NCBI GenBank assembly: GCA_026770595.1
Contig: MU633978.1
Location: 1-18,128, forward strand
DNA length: 18,128 nt
From: Ochromonadaceae sp. CCMP2298
Lineage: Eukaryota > Sar > Synurophyceae > Ochromonadales > Ochromonadaceae
Direction of reading: 5' to 3'
The translations under genes were made by a program, and so were the position numbers. This document shows positions 1 through 9,300 of this stretch, in pieces (positions within the stretch are counted from its first letter, which is position 1; each line of letters begins with the position of its first letter). Under the pieces are notes generated by a model, which was not told the origin of the DNA, did no database searches, and saw only the letters and a program-made list of their open reading frames with translations.

Positions 1-223
1 AGAGGTGGTGGTGGCGCCGACGGAGGAGAGTGTGCTGGGTGTCGCTCGCCAGTTCTTCCAGCCGCAGGACCGCAGCGTTGACTATTTCATGGCCTCAGCA
101 CAATTATGCCCTCTCCTGCTGCCCTCAGCGTTGACAACTGAATTATGCCCTCTCCTGCTGCCCCTAGTGCCCTGGCGCGACCTCGCACCGCACTCTGGTC
201 TTCGTTTCGCAACGCCGAGGTAA
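1..223 (+). CDS. C-terminal end of a gene cut by the left edge; possibly a peptidase M16-type C-terminus
   Basis: An open frame enters from the window edge and runs to a TAA at 221-223. The first ~30 residues (VVVAPTEESVLGVARQFF, then QPQDRSVDYF) look like the closing helix and strand of a pitrilysin/insulinase-type (M16) domain, where a pattern like 'VAxxyfxPxNRtVxyl' is common. This rests on a short stretch and is tentative. The remaining tail carries a duplicated LCPLLLP segment from a tandem repeat (72-163) and ends in low-complexity sequence. A good splice donor (GAG|GTAAGA, GT at 220-221) lies at the stop codon, so the frame may instead be an internal exon that continues downstream. I could not identify a partner exon. 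Confidence 0.35.
   Translation, partial: EVVVAPTEESVLGVARQFFQPQDRSVDYFMASAQLCPLLLPSALTTELCPLLLPLVPWRDLAPHSGLRFATPR
72..163 (+). repeat. Imperfect tandem duplication in the tail of the left-edge gene
   Basis: The 23-nt string beginning AATTATGCCCTCTCCTGC occurs at 102-124 and again at 141-163, exactly 39 nt apart and therefore in frame. The 10-mer CAGCGTTGAC lies upstream of each copy, at 72-81 and 126-135. The second unit is shorter than the first, so the array is a two-copy duplication with a deletion. In the plus-strand frame it gives LCPLLLP twice. Confidence 0.8.
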
Positions 224-346
224 GACAAGCTGCAACGAGGCAGCATTGCTTTTTATTTACCCTCCTGACACACATGCTTCTGTTCCTAATATCTCAACCA
301 CTATCAAAACTGTCTAGGCGCGCTAGGGCTTGGGCTGGGAGGCCCT

Positions 347-559
347 CTAGAGGGTCCCACTGGTGCTCCGACTGTGCGTGGCTTCTTGCCTGCTGTGCGT
401 GACTCTCATCGTGGTCTCTTCGATCTTCACCTTCTTGGCGTGCAGCTCAGCCTGCAGGAAGATCGACGCGCCTCTGATTGTGGCCCCCTTCGCCTTTTGT
501 TTCCTCCGGGAACGCAGGAACTCAGGGAAGTGTGCTAAGCCCGATAGTGGAAAGAGCGG
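347..559 (-). CDS. Possible terminal exon of an unrecognised protein (minus strand)
   Basis: A stop-free minus-strand frame runs from an upstream TAG (560-562) to a TAG at 347-349, 70 codons. Its translation includes FPEFLRSRRKQKAKG, then SIFLQAELHAKKVKIEE, and ends in SRSTSGTL. The charged, lysine-rich helical character is more protein-like than the other frames here. It has no suitable start codon, so it would have to be the last exon of a spliced gene. A plausible acceptor (GGGCTTAG, AG just upstream of the CACTTC codons, near 540) is present, but I could not identify an upstream exon with matching phase. I do not recognise the family. It could be chance. Confidence 0.3.
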   Translation of the reverse strand, partial: PLFPLSGLAHFPEFLRSRRKQKAKGATIRGASIFLQAELHAKKVKIEETTMRVTHSRQEATHSRSTSGTL

Positions 560-563
560 CTAG

Positions 564-1219
564 GTCCCTGTAGCGCGAGGCGTCCGACGGCGAGACGAGC
601 AATGTCGACCTGGACCTGCTCTCCGTCAGCCGCAGATTTGTGACACGACACTACTGGAAGATGGCGAGGCGTGGGCTCTCGCACGCTGGATGTGGCGCCC
701 ACAGGGTGGCAGGTGCTCTTTGACTCGATGGTGCCCGAGTTGCTTCCCCATGGGGGGTGGGCGACGGAGGAAAAACACAAATATCTGAAAAGGGCTGCTC
801 TCCCAGAAGCTGCGTTGAAGTTACAGCCGCATATCTTATCCGCGCTTTTTGTGCCCGTCTCCCACGGCAGAGGATGTCATTCACACGTAACAATGTATCA
901 AACAACTGAACGAACGCTCTCGTAGCCATCTTCGCAATCTGTAGCGTACTTTATGTGTTTATGCAAGAAGGCTGTAGCATTATTCGCTGAGCTCGAAGGG
1001 GATTCATGTCATGTTATTATTATTGTTATTATTATGCTGGAGCACCATATCAACAAGCTCCAACCCCACCTATCAACCTATCTCTCTATCTCTGCAGTAA
1101 TTCCTACTCTAGAAGGCCTAAGTCCTTAAGAGTATTTGTGTGAATACCAAAACTGTCTACGTGGAGACCTGCAACTCGGTGTCGCTTCCGAGGATGCTCG
1201 TCCCGTCGGCAGGTTGTTT
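564..1219. other. Intergenic region without a supported gene
   Basis: Two overlapping frames of about 85-90 codons lie here on opposite strands (671-925 plus, 651-929 minus). Neither shows a recognisable domain or clear splice partners. An AT-rich trinucleotide tract sits at about 1012-1035. From about 1140 to 1219 the sequence is the 3' flank of isocitrate lyase and holds the second copy of the duplication described separately. Nothing else is visible. Confidence 0.6.
1012..1035. repeat. TTA trinucleotide microsatellite
   Basis: A short simple repeat of TTA units with one interrupting G (GTTATTATTATTGTTATTAT, then TATG) lies in non-coding sequence. It stands out only as simple sequence in an otherwise mixed intergenic stretch. 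Confidence 0.85.
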
Positions 1220-1306
1220 TTACGAGTGCATCGCCTGGGTAATGGTGGGCGCGGCACCGAACTGCGCTTCTGTGCTGCCGCTTCCAAGGATGCTCGTCCC
1301 GTCGGC
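1183..1306. repeat. Direct repeat with a 96-nt period spanning the isocitrate lyase stop codon
   Basis: A 28-nt string (CGCTTCC[G/A]AGGATGCTCG, then TCCCGTCGGC) occurs at 1183-1210 and 1279-1306 with a single difference. The right copy encodes ADGTSILGS near the C-terminus of isocitrate lyase. The left copy lies beyond the stop codon. The 96-nt spacing is a multiple of three, so the outer copy stays in the same frame as the gene. Confidence 0.9.
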
Positions 1307-2965
1307 GTCGCCCTTGGCCAGCACCAATTCTATAGTGGCGTCAACCAGCCCTGCGCCGCTCCACGTCTGGTGTTTCAGCACGTCAACGCCCTCCTCGCGC
1401 TCGCACCTCTGCACCTCCTGGACATACGCCAGCATGTTGCGCGGCGCGGCGAAGTTGCGAGCCATGCGGTCTGCCATGAGGCCGCTGCCGTGGAAGCCCG
1501 CGAGCGTAATGAACTGCCACGTGAACCCGAGCTTGCCCAGCTCGCTGACGAAGCCTGCGATCTGCGCGTCCGTCATCCCGGAGTCGTCCCAGTTGAACGA
1601 GGGGCTGAGGTTGTAGGCCAGCAGCTTGTCGAGACCTTGCATGCCTGCGGCGAACTGGGTGGCCTGGGCCAGCCCCGGCTTGGCGGTTTCCATCCACAAT
1701 ATGTCAGCGTGAGGCGCGAAGGCGCGGGCGCGTGCGACGCAAGCCTCGACGCCGGACTGGAATCGGTAGAATCCGCTATAGTCCTAGGGGGTAGAGGGTA
1801 GGGAGGAGGGCAGTGAGCAGGTGGTAAAATAGGAATATGGCTTATCGGCATATGAACTTACCCTGAGGCCAGTCCAATCAAACTCGGGACTAACGGCACC
1901 ACCGGCGATCTCACTGGCCAACTGGCGCGCACTGGTGAGCGCCATGTTGGGGTTGGCCGCGCAGGCCTCGCGCCACGAGGCCACGGCGCCCTCGCCCTTC
2001 TCCTTGCGCAGAAACGACTCCGCGAGCGCCCAGTAGGTCGTTTCGTTGCCTGCTCCGTCTTGGCCGATGATGAAGGGGTGGTCAGTGGGGTCCATGTCGC
2101 TGTCGATGAGCTTGGCAGCCTCGGCGTCCGTGCGCGCCACGATCACGAGCGGCACGTTGAGGATGTCGGCCTGGAGGCGCGCGGCGCGCAGGCGATCCGC
2201 GTGCTCACGCGTGGACACGAGCACTTTGCCGCCCATGTGGCCGCACTTCTTGCTGCCAGGTCTCTGGTCCTCGAAGTGAACTCCCGCCGCGCCGGACTGG
2301 ATGAACATCTGGGTGAGGCGCATCACCGCAGTGAGCCCGCCATGGCCAGTGTCTCCGTCGCCCACGATAGGGGGGAGGGACGTCATCTTGAACGGAGCAT
2401 TCGGGTCTGCGGCGTGGAAGTGGCGACGGTCGTGGAATTGGAGGGCCGAGGTGAGTTGTTTCACCTTGTTGGGCACGGTGTTGGAGGGGTAGTCTGCGAG
2501 ATCGGGCCCGGGCTGGTCCGATGACGAGGCGGTGCTGCTGGACTGCCAGCCCGAGACGTAAATAGTCTCGACGCCGTGGCTGGCCATCCGCTCAACCTGG
2601 ACGGGATCGAGCGCCCCGAAGGTGGCTGTAGCGGTGCCGGCGGCCTTGTGCTGCTGCAGAAGCTGCCAGAGCTTGTTGCTCATTTCCTCTGCGAAGGGGT
2701 ACTGCAGAGAGGAGCGGATTCGGGGATATACGGAGAGGAGACAGATAGGAGACAAGCAGTTAGAGGTGAGATAGGAAAGGGGTCACATAGTGCGGGGAAA
2801 GGGGAGAGTTAGCTAGCCACTCACCGTCGCTGGGTAGGAACCCTGGAGCTTCGCCACATCCTCTGCGCTGTAGTCGCGCATGATTTTACCCCAGCGCTCC
2901 GCATTGGCCCACTGGGTTTGGATGCGTGCGGCGCGCGTGGCGACGAGCTTTGATACGGAGCTCAT
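1220..2965 (-). CDS. ICL: Isocitrate lyase, three exons
   Basis: Isocitrate lyase cleaves isocitrate to glyoxylate and succinate, the entry step of the glyoxylate cycle. The exons join in frame: 2825-2965 (47 aa), 1862-2701 (280 aa) and 1220-1783 (187 aa plus TAA), giving about 514 aa. The introns are 2702-2824 and 1784-1861, both GT-AG and phase 0. The family signature KKCGHMGGK lies at about residues 198-206 and includes the catalytic cysteine (C200). Upstream is the metal-binding region VGDGDTGHGG, and VIVARTDAEA follows. The start ATG (2963-2965) is chosen because the family's conserved AERWGKIMRDYSAEDV begins about 20 residues later. The N-terminus is short and basic. The C-terminus (TQAMHS) has no SKL-type peroxisomal signal, so location is undetermined. 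No malate synthase lies nearby. Confidence 0.97.
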
Positions 2966-3179
2966 TGTCTTGCTTTGTCTTGTTGCAGTTCTGACGATTG
3001 ATTGTGACGTGAACCTCCATTATGCGGCACACCTCCCCCCATTTGCACGCCGCACTCCTGTTTTTAGAGCCCACCCCTTTAATTCCGCAGTGGAAAGAAC
3101 TTAAGAACTTCTCTCCCCCGCGTAAACAAGGGGTGTAGTTCCTTCGGAAGGCAGGAACTTAAAAAGGGTTTTGGGCCTG

Positions 3180-3321
3180 CCAAAAGCGCCTAAATGAGAG
3201 ATATTTAGCACAAAATTCGGTCTGAACGACGAGAGTTTGCTTCGAATTGTCCTCGATTCGACTTCGAACTCTGGTTGTGGGGTTTTCTGTATCATAATTT
3301 CTCTCATTTAGGCGCTTTTGG
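3180..3321. repeat. Perfect 22-bp inverted repeat, MITE-like hairpin
   Basis: The left arm 3180-3201 (CCAAAAGCGCCTAAATGAGA plus GA) is the exact reverse complement of 3300-3321. The 98-nt interior has further weak self-complementarity (GAGAGTTTG against CGAACTCTG). Total size is 142 bp. The arms and size suit a short terminal-inverted-repeat element or a transcribed hairpin. No target-site duplication is clear. Confidence 0.85.
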
Positions 3322-3414
3322 ATGTGAAAATTTAACCCTTTATCCTAAGAGGCTTGCGGATTGGCTACCGGGTACCGCTCGCCAGCTGAGCGGTTTCCCA
3401 ATTAAATTAGGGGT

Positions 3415-3446
3415 GGCTTAGGGTCGCGCAGGCTTAGGGTCGTTCT
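3415..3446. repeat. Two-unit 16-nt tandem repeat
   Basis: GGCTTAGGGTCG occurs at 3415-3426 and at 3431-3442, a 16-nt period. A small hairpin, ACCGCTC paired with GAGCGGT, lies just upstream at about 3375-3395. No function is evident. Confidence 0.6.
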
Positions 3447-3520
3447 CGAACCTAGGGCTCGCGCAGTCACCCTGTGGCCTACCGATAGGGTCTCGGAGTC
3501 GCCGAAGTGCTGGACACAGG

Positions 3521-3546
3521 AAAACCCAGTTTCAAAAGTGGGTTTT
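3521..3546. repeat. Short hairpin with an 8-bp perfect stem
   Basis: AAAACCCA at 3521-3528 pairs with TGGGTTTT at 3539-3546 around a 10-nt loop. It lies downstream of the pseudouridine synthase gene on the minus strand, about 145 nt past its stop codon. A role in 3'-end formation is possible but not shown. Confidence 0.5.
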
Positions 3547-3691
3547 GGAAGATTTGATACATAAGGTACCAGGAAAAAAGGGGCCAAAATGATAGGACAC
3601 GGGAATCTCCCACATTTTCCCGGAGGGCAACAAGAAGAGACGGCACAATGGGATCGACGAGCAAAGAAAGAAAAGACTCTGTTATATAAAA

Positions 3692-5516
3692 TCAACAATA
3701 TGGAACTATAGGCTCTATCTGCTCGGCTGGTGCGTCCAGCCCTGAGGCAGCGGCTCGCTCGGCCATGCGTGCCTGCATCTCCACCTTGGGCTGAAACTTG
3801 TAGAGAGCCATATCATCTGCGTCGTATCCCACGCCCGCCAGGCAGAGCGGGGGTCCGGGCAACGCTCTGGCCGCTCTGTTCCTGCAGGGAGGAGAAGGTT
3901 TGAGTAAGAAACAAGAGAGGGTGGTGCGTCGCCCCGCATGTGTACCTGTCACCGCTGAGGCAGATCTCCTCCAGCGCCGCCTCGTTGCGCTGCTCCCCCA
4001 CCCGCGTAGCCTCTCGGATGGCCGTAGCCTGCAGAAGGCAGAGGAGTGAAGAGGGAGGGAGGTGGATTAGCAAGGGAGAAATATGGATGAATAAGGTAGA
4101 GATGTGGATCAGGGAGGGAGAGAGGGAGAGAAGTGGAGGCATTCTCCTGCTCCCATCGACCCATCACCGCAGCAAGGCGTCACTTGTACCCCTCCGTACC
4201 GTCAGAATGCGCACCATACGCCGCAGGAAACGACTGCCCACCAGCTCCACGCAGATGGCGGGCAGGTCCTGCTCGTCCGCTACCTCCCGCTGCACTCCCC
4301 GCAGCGTCTGCAGCCGCGACACAGACGTAGTACCCCCCGCGAAAATCGTGCTTCCTTCGCGAATGTCAGCCTCCCCCTCTGCCATCTCCTCCTTTGCCTC
4401 TGCGGGGCTTTGGTCGGTCGGCCGCACCTCCCCTGCATCCTCTGCGCCCTCGCCACCATCCTCGTCCCCTGCCCCTGCCTCTACCTCTGTCGGGAGCACC
4501 ACTTGGATGGTCTGCGGCAGGTCCTCCCAGGGCAGCCCCGGCACAGCGTGGGCTAGATTCACCACCGTGGCCCTGGCCCTCAGCAGCGTGCACTTATCCA
4601 GCAGCCCCTGCCCCGCTACCCTGTCCTCCTTGTAGGCGAAGGCATTGTAGGGCAGCTCCTTGCCCTGCAGCCGACCTAGCAGACGGTTCATGAACTCCAC
4701 ATCCACGTCGAACTCGCCGCTACCGGGAGCAGCGCCAGGCACACGGTTAAGCGGGAACATGTAGAGGTACCTGCGCCAAGTGGCCGAGGCTCGGCTGTGG
4801 AATTTCTTTGGAACTCTGAAGCACTCGTAGGCAGTCAGGCGCCCCGAGCAGAAGGGCTCTGCGGCATTGCACCTGGCTATGTAATCAGTAGCTCGCAAGC
4901 TCATGTCCGGCGTGGAGAAGCAGATCACCTGCGAGACTGCGGAGACGCCCCTGTCCGTCCGGCCCGCACCAGTGGTATTGTTCCCCAGTGCTTTCTGCAA
5001 GTCCCCCTCCACAGTCAGCCCCGGACACTTCGTCTGCTTCTGGTACCCGTAGTACTGGTTCCCGTCGTAGCCCACGCGCATGGCGAAGGTCTGCTTCGCC
5101 TGGTAGCGATAATTCTTCGAGGTGAACTCCGCCTTGGCGCCCGCGTCGCGCACGAGCTTTAGGTTTGTGACCCCGTAGGCAGAGCTGCTGTACCTGCTGG
5201 ACACGTCGCCCACCACGAAGTCCGGCTCGACGCGGTTCTTGATCAGGCGAGACCAGAACCCTTCGCAGTACTTCCACGCCCTGTCCCCCGCAAAAATCTC
5301 GAAGGCGTCCCTCTCCAGCCCCTCTGCCTCGCACATATCAATCCGAGACCTCTTCATTCTTGCACCCCTGCTGCCTAGGATGGCTACAGCGTACTGGGCA
5401 GATCGGACACCACCTCTTGGTGGAGCTGTAGGCTTGTGGGATATGAGGAAATTCCTCTGGGTTCCCGTCGCGAAGAAGAGTAATACTTGCCAGGGGAATA
5501 CTCGGGCTAGTATCAT
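3692..5516 (-). CDS. tRNA pseudouridine synthase, TruA/PUS1/PUS3 family, three exons
   Basis: Enzymes of this family isomerise specific uridines in tRNA (and some mRNAs) to pseudouridine. The exons join in frame: 4200-5516, 3946-4028 and 3692-3881, with introns 4029-4199 and 3882-3945. The result is about 529 aa from the first ATG, or 476 aa from the ATG at 5355-5357. Family landmarks, numbered from 5516, are RVGYDGNQYYGYQ (~148-160), the catalytic motif GAGRTDRGVSAVSQV with nucleophile D188, FHSRASATWRRYLYMF, and VGSRFLRRMVRIL at the first splice junction. The GRTDRGVSA motif is nearest PUS3-type enzymes, but the subfamily is not settled. A Glu/Asp/Gly-rich insert of about 60 residues precedes FLRRMVRIL. 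The first 53 residues contain no acidic residue and could be an organelle-targeting extension. Confidence 0.9.
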
Positions 5517-6320
5517 CTAACGCATCGGCACCTTGTGTAGATATCCAGCGCGTTGATGTCTGGGGTCTCGTTGATGTCTGCAGGGAACTAGGCTGAGTGC
5601 ACATTGAAATGCAAGAACCCAGAACGAACTCAGTGGCGCAGCGGGGCGGGACAAAAAGCCACCAACAAAAAGCACACCCCCGGTAACTTAATTTGGGCGC
5701 GTTTGGCGGGGGGAAGTGTTTAATTACGACATTAGAACCACATTTGAATGCACTAAAATGATGTTATACCCGTTAATAAGAAACGTTTTATAGAGTAATA
5801 TGATTATTGCACATCTTATAGATTAGATTTGTAAGCTTATATAGCTAGACCTGGAATGTATCCATACCTCCAAAAGCAAGGTCTGGCTATATAATACTAG
5901 CTTATAATATGTGCAATAATTATATTACTGTACTAAAAGTTTCTTATTAACGGGTATAACATCATTTAAAAAGCTTTTAAAAGTGGTTCTAATATTGTAA
6001 TTTAGCAATTCTCTGCGGCAAACGCGCCCAAATACTGGGTGTGTGCTTTTTGTTGTGGGGGGGGGTGCTTTTTTGTTCAGTTTACCCTTTCTCAACCCTA
6101 AATGGGGTGTGGCCAATTCGTTGGGAGGGGGTTCTCCTGGACGTTATTAGGTTCCTACCTAGGAGACAGATCTTCCCCAACCCGCACCGACGGTGCTCTG
6201 GGCACTTGACGCCTCTCTGGGGCCCTGTGACAATGAGGAGGCAAACCCGCTGACGGTCTGCACACGAACCAGGTGGAGGCAACTGATCCGATCCAGATAC
6301 GATTTTACACGACAGGAGGG
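5517..6320. other. Shared upstream region between divergent genes, with a foldback element
   Basis: The pseudouridine synthase (minus) and the transporter (plus) diverge from this 804-nt gap. It must hold both promoters. Its middle is occupied by the large inverted-repeat element at about 5650-6079. The remaining 240 nt before the transporter ATG contains a tiny upstream ORF (ATGAGGAGGCAAACCCGCTGA split over 6233-6253) and no clear core-promoter motif. Confidence 0.7.
5650..6079. mobile_element. Foldback / MITE-like element with long inverted arms
   Basis: The two halves are reverse complements of each other over about 180-190 nt. The clearest pairs are CAACAAAAAGCACAC (5663-5677) with 6041-6055, TTTGGGCGCGTTTG (about 5692-5705) with its complement near 6018-6032, a perfect 27-nt pair at 5758-5784 with 5939-5965, and TTATATAGCTAGACC (5837-5851) with 5880-5894 next to a loop of about 28 nt. 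Weaker similarity (ACAAAAAGC) extends the ends to about 5650 and 6079. There is no coding capacity, so it would be non-autonomous. The interior is markedly AT-rich compared with the flanking genes. I could not define a target-site duplication. Confidence 0.85.
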
Positions 6321-9300
6321 ATGGAGGGCAACGTAGGCTTGTCTTACATACTGACTTTGGCAGTCGTGACGTACACGCGCTTCGCATGGCTGCCATGGAT
6401 GGTCATCCACCTGCACCAGCGCAAGTACAACTCATGGACCACCACGGTGTCTGCTTACGGCTTGCTCCTGAGCGGCTTCCAGCTGGGGCACTATCTCGGC
6501 GAGGCGCTGATGAAGGCGAGGAAGTGTGGGAGCTCTGCGTACTCGATTTCGTTCATGACGCTTACCGCATCTTTCATGGCCACCTGCTTCGTCACCCGCT
6601 ACATCCTCCTGCTGCTGCTCTTCATCGCCATGGGCACCTCTAGCGCCATCCTGTCCGGCGTGTCCATCGGGGTAGGGGTGGACAAGTACTCACCCTCGCT
6701 GGCGTTTCTCAAGAGGCCTAATGATATGGACGCGAAGGGCGGGCTGGAGCGTCGCACCGTCGCCTTCGCCTTCGTGGTGCTGGCTTCTGGCTACCTCTAC
6801 CGCGCAGAGCCGCTAGTGGCCTCGCCCGTGTACTTTCTGGCCCTGCTGCTGGCCCTGTTCTGCATCCTGCTGCTGATCTACTACGGCCTCATGAGTCGGA
6901 TGGTGAAGAGGAGGGCGCAGTTCAACTCTGCGCAGCAGGCCAAGGCCGTGGGGGGATTGGGGGGGGGCCAGCCTGTGGACCTGGTGGAGGCCGACTCGGA
7001 GGAGCAGTATGACGGACCAGTGCCGCCCAACTTCTACTCCACCTGCAGGGGCAGCATCGTTGAGGCGCGAAAAATGTATGCCAAGACGCTGGCGTGGCGC
7101 AGGCGGCATCAGATAGACCGCCTAGCCGACATCCCGCAGCAGCACTTCCACGATATACTGCGCCTATACCCGCACGCCATCCACGGGTACTCGCTCGAGG
7201 GGTCGGCCGTGGTCTACGAGCTGCTCGGCAAGGGCAATATGAGTGGCGCTAAGAAGCTGGGCGTGACTCCAGAGACCCTCATCTGGCACTTCGCGCTGCG
7301 CAACGAGCTGGCCTTCAACACCCTGCTGGAGCCTGCCTTCTTGCGCAGCTGCATGACCCAGGAGGGCAGCGTGTTAGTGAACGAGCCCCCCCCCCTCCAC
7401 CCCAACAACCCCGGGCCCGACGAGGTGACGCAGACCCCAGTGCGGAGGGTGATGACGGTGCTAGACGTGGGGGGCATCAGCATCTCTGCGCTGAACGCGG
7501 ACGTGATAAACTTCATCAAGGTACCAAAACCCCCATATTTACCCTCCTTATTACACGTATCTCCTGTCATATGTATTGTATTTACCCTTCTTATTAACCA
7601 TACACCCAATGACATCAAGATATCGGGGGAGATGATAGACAGCTACTACCCCGAGCAGGTGCAGCGCCTCGTGATCGTCAACGCGCCCCGCTGGTTCTCC
7701 TCCATATGGACAGTGCTGGCGCGCGTGCTGCCCGAGTCCGTGCAGAAGAAAATCGACATACTTTACGACTCAAAGGGGCTGGACGCGTACATACACCCTT
7801 CGCAGCGGCCCCAGGCCTACGGGGGCACGGACGTGGATCTAGGACAGGGCGCGGGGCACTTGGAGTTTTTAGCAATCGAGCGCAGGTGGCAGGAGATGCC
7901 AGCCCCCAGCGCGGAGAGAGAGAGTCGTGTGGAGGGGACGGGGGCCAAAAGCACCCCCGATGCCAAGTCGAGAGCGGGCGCGGGCGCGGGCGCGGGCAGT
8001 GGGGGGAGTGATAGCGTGATGGGCTGGGTGCGCAAGCAGTTCCAGGCGACCCCCTCGGCCTACCTGGGTGGCAAGAACGAGTACCGATTCAACTCCACCA
8101 CGGGAACATGGGACTTCGATGTGGAACAGGCGCAACCCCGCACACCCCGGGGCGAGGAGGAGTCTCACTTATCTCACTCGGACAGCGACGGCGAGGGCGA
8201 GGGCATACCCTTCGGGGGCCGCAGGTCCGGAAGGCGGCGGCGCTTGACCAAGGAGCAGCTGGAGGAGCACGGATTGGTGCTGGCCATTCAGGCGGCGCAC
8301 CTAGCGGCCACCTTCAGCACCAGCAGGGGCGGCGCCTTCGTCTCGGAGCAGCAGGACCAGGAGGACATGGGGCTGGCGGAGCAGGGCATCTTCCGGGTCA
8401 ACCACGGGACATCCGGTGCCCAGGATGACAACGCGCCCGCCTCGCGCAGTAAAGGAGCACGCGTGCTGAGCGACTCAGCGGGGTTCAAGCTCTCCGCGCC
8501 TCTGTTCCTGTTGGTGCTGGCAATCTATCTGCTGAGCCATTGGATCTACTCCTCGCTGCTCACACTTATACCCGTGTGGATTGTTATACCAGCCAGCGCG
8601 GGTGGGCTGGAGTACACTGTGAGCGAGGTGGCGCTGGTGCTGTCCTCCTCCGCCATGCAGCTGCTGGTGGGGCAGTCGCTGCTGGGCAGTCGCTGCGACC
8701 ACGTGCTGAAGTCCTCGCCCGTGCGCACGCTGCGGATAGCCAGCGGCGTGCTGATCGCGATGCTCTTCCTGCTGCCCTGGTTCCTGGACTACGTGGGTTT
8801 CGGCGCACCCACTGGGGCCCCAGCCACGGGGCCTGTGTTGTCGGTTGTGAGCGTGTTCGGCAAGGTGCTGGAGTCACACACACCCCTGAGCTACTCCACA
8901 TTCATGAGCGCGGACCACCACAACGTGGCCTACGACTATGTGCACTGGGCCAGCAGCAGCTACGCCTTCCCGCATCGCTCGCTGCTGGCGCTGCAGGTGC
9001 CTGCGCTGCTGCTGGCTTTGCTGGTGGGCAGCCTGCATATGTTCCGCAAGGCCGCCGGCGTGCTGCTGCACCTCACGCTGTCCTCTGCTTTCAGCGCGCC
9101 CGAGGCCGTGCGCCACACCCTGAGCGGCTTCATGGACATATGCTGCCCCGCCCTGGCCACTGTGCTCTTCTCAGCCGTCTACGGGCTGCGGCTGCACTAC
9201 CCCATGGACGCATCGGGCTTCTTCGCGGTGGCGGGCTGCACAGCGGGGCTGGTCTACATAGGCAGTCTGTTCCTCACTGTGCATTTCCGAGGGGACTACG

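Larger units (their letters stand above)
2966..3691. other. Intergenic region upstream of isocitrate lyase
   Basis: This gap lies between the ICL start codon and the stop codon of the next minus-strand gene. It must hold the ICL promoter, but I see no TATA box or defined site. It contains a perfect 22-bp inverted repeat (3180-3321), a short two-unit direct repeat (3415-3446) and small hairpins. No coding frame is supported. Confidence 0.7.

Noticed and set aside
651-929. Overlapping frames on both strands (671-925 plus, 651-929 minus) as a gene
   Set aside because: Neither has a recognised domain. I tried joining the minus frame to the 347-559 frame through a GAGCAG|GTCCAG donor, but the phases do not match.
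1136-1801. 221-codon plus-strand frame over isocitrate lyase exon 3
   Set aside because: It is antisense to the conserved isocitrate lyase exon. The minus-strand translation carries the conserved sequence.
3415-3500. Possible tRNA (GTTCTCGAACC resembles a T-arm)
   Set aside because: No cloverleaf could be formed. The acceptor and anticodon stems are missing, and the match is part of a local tandem repeat.
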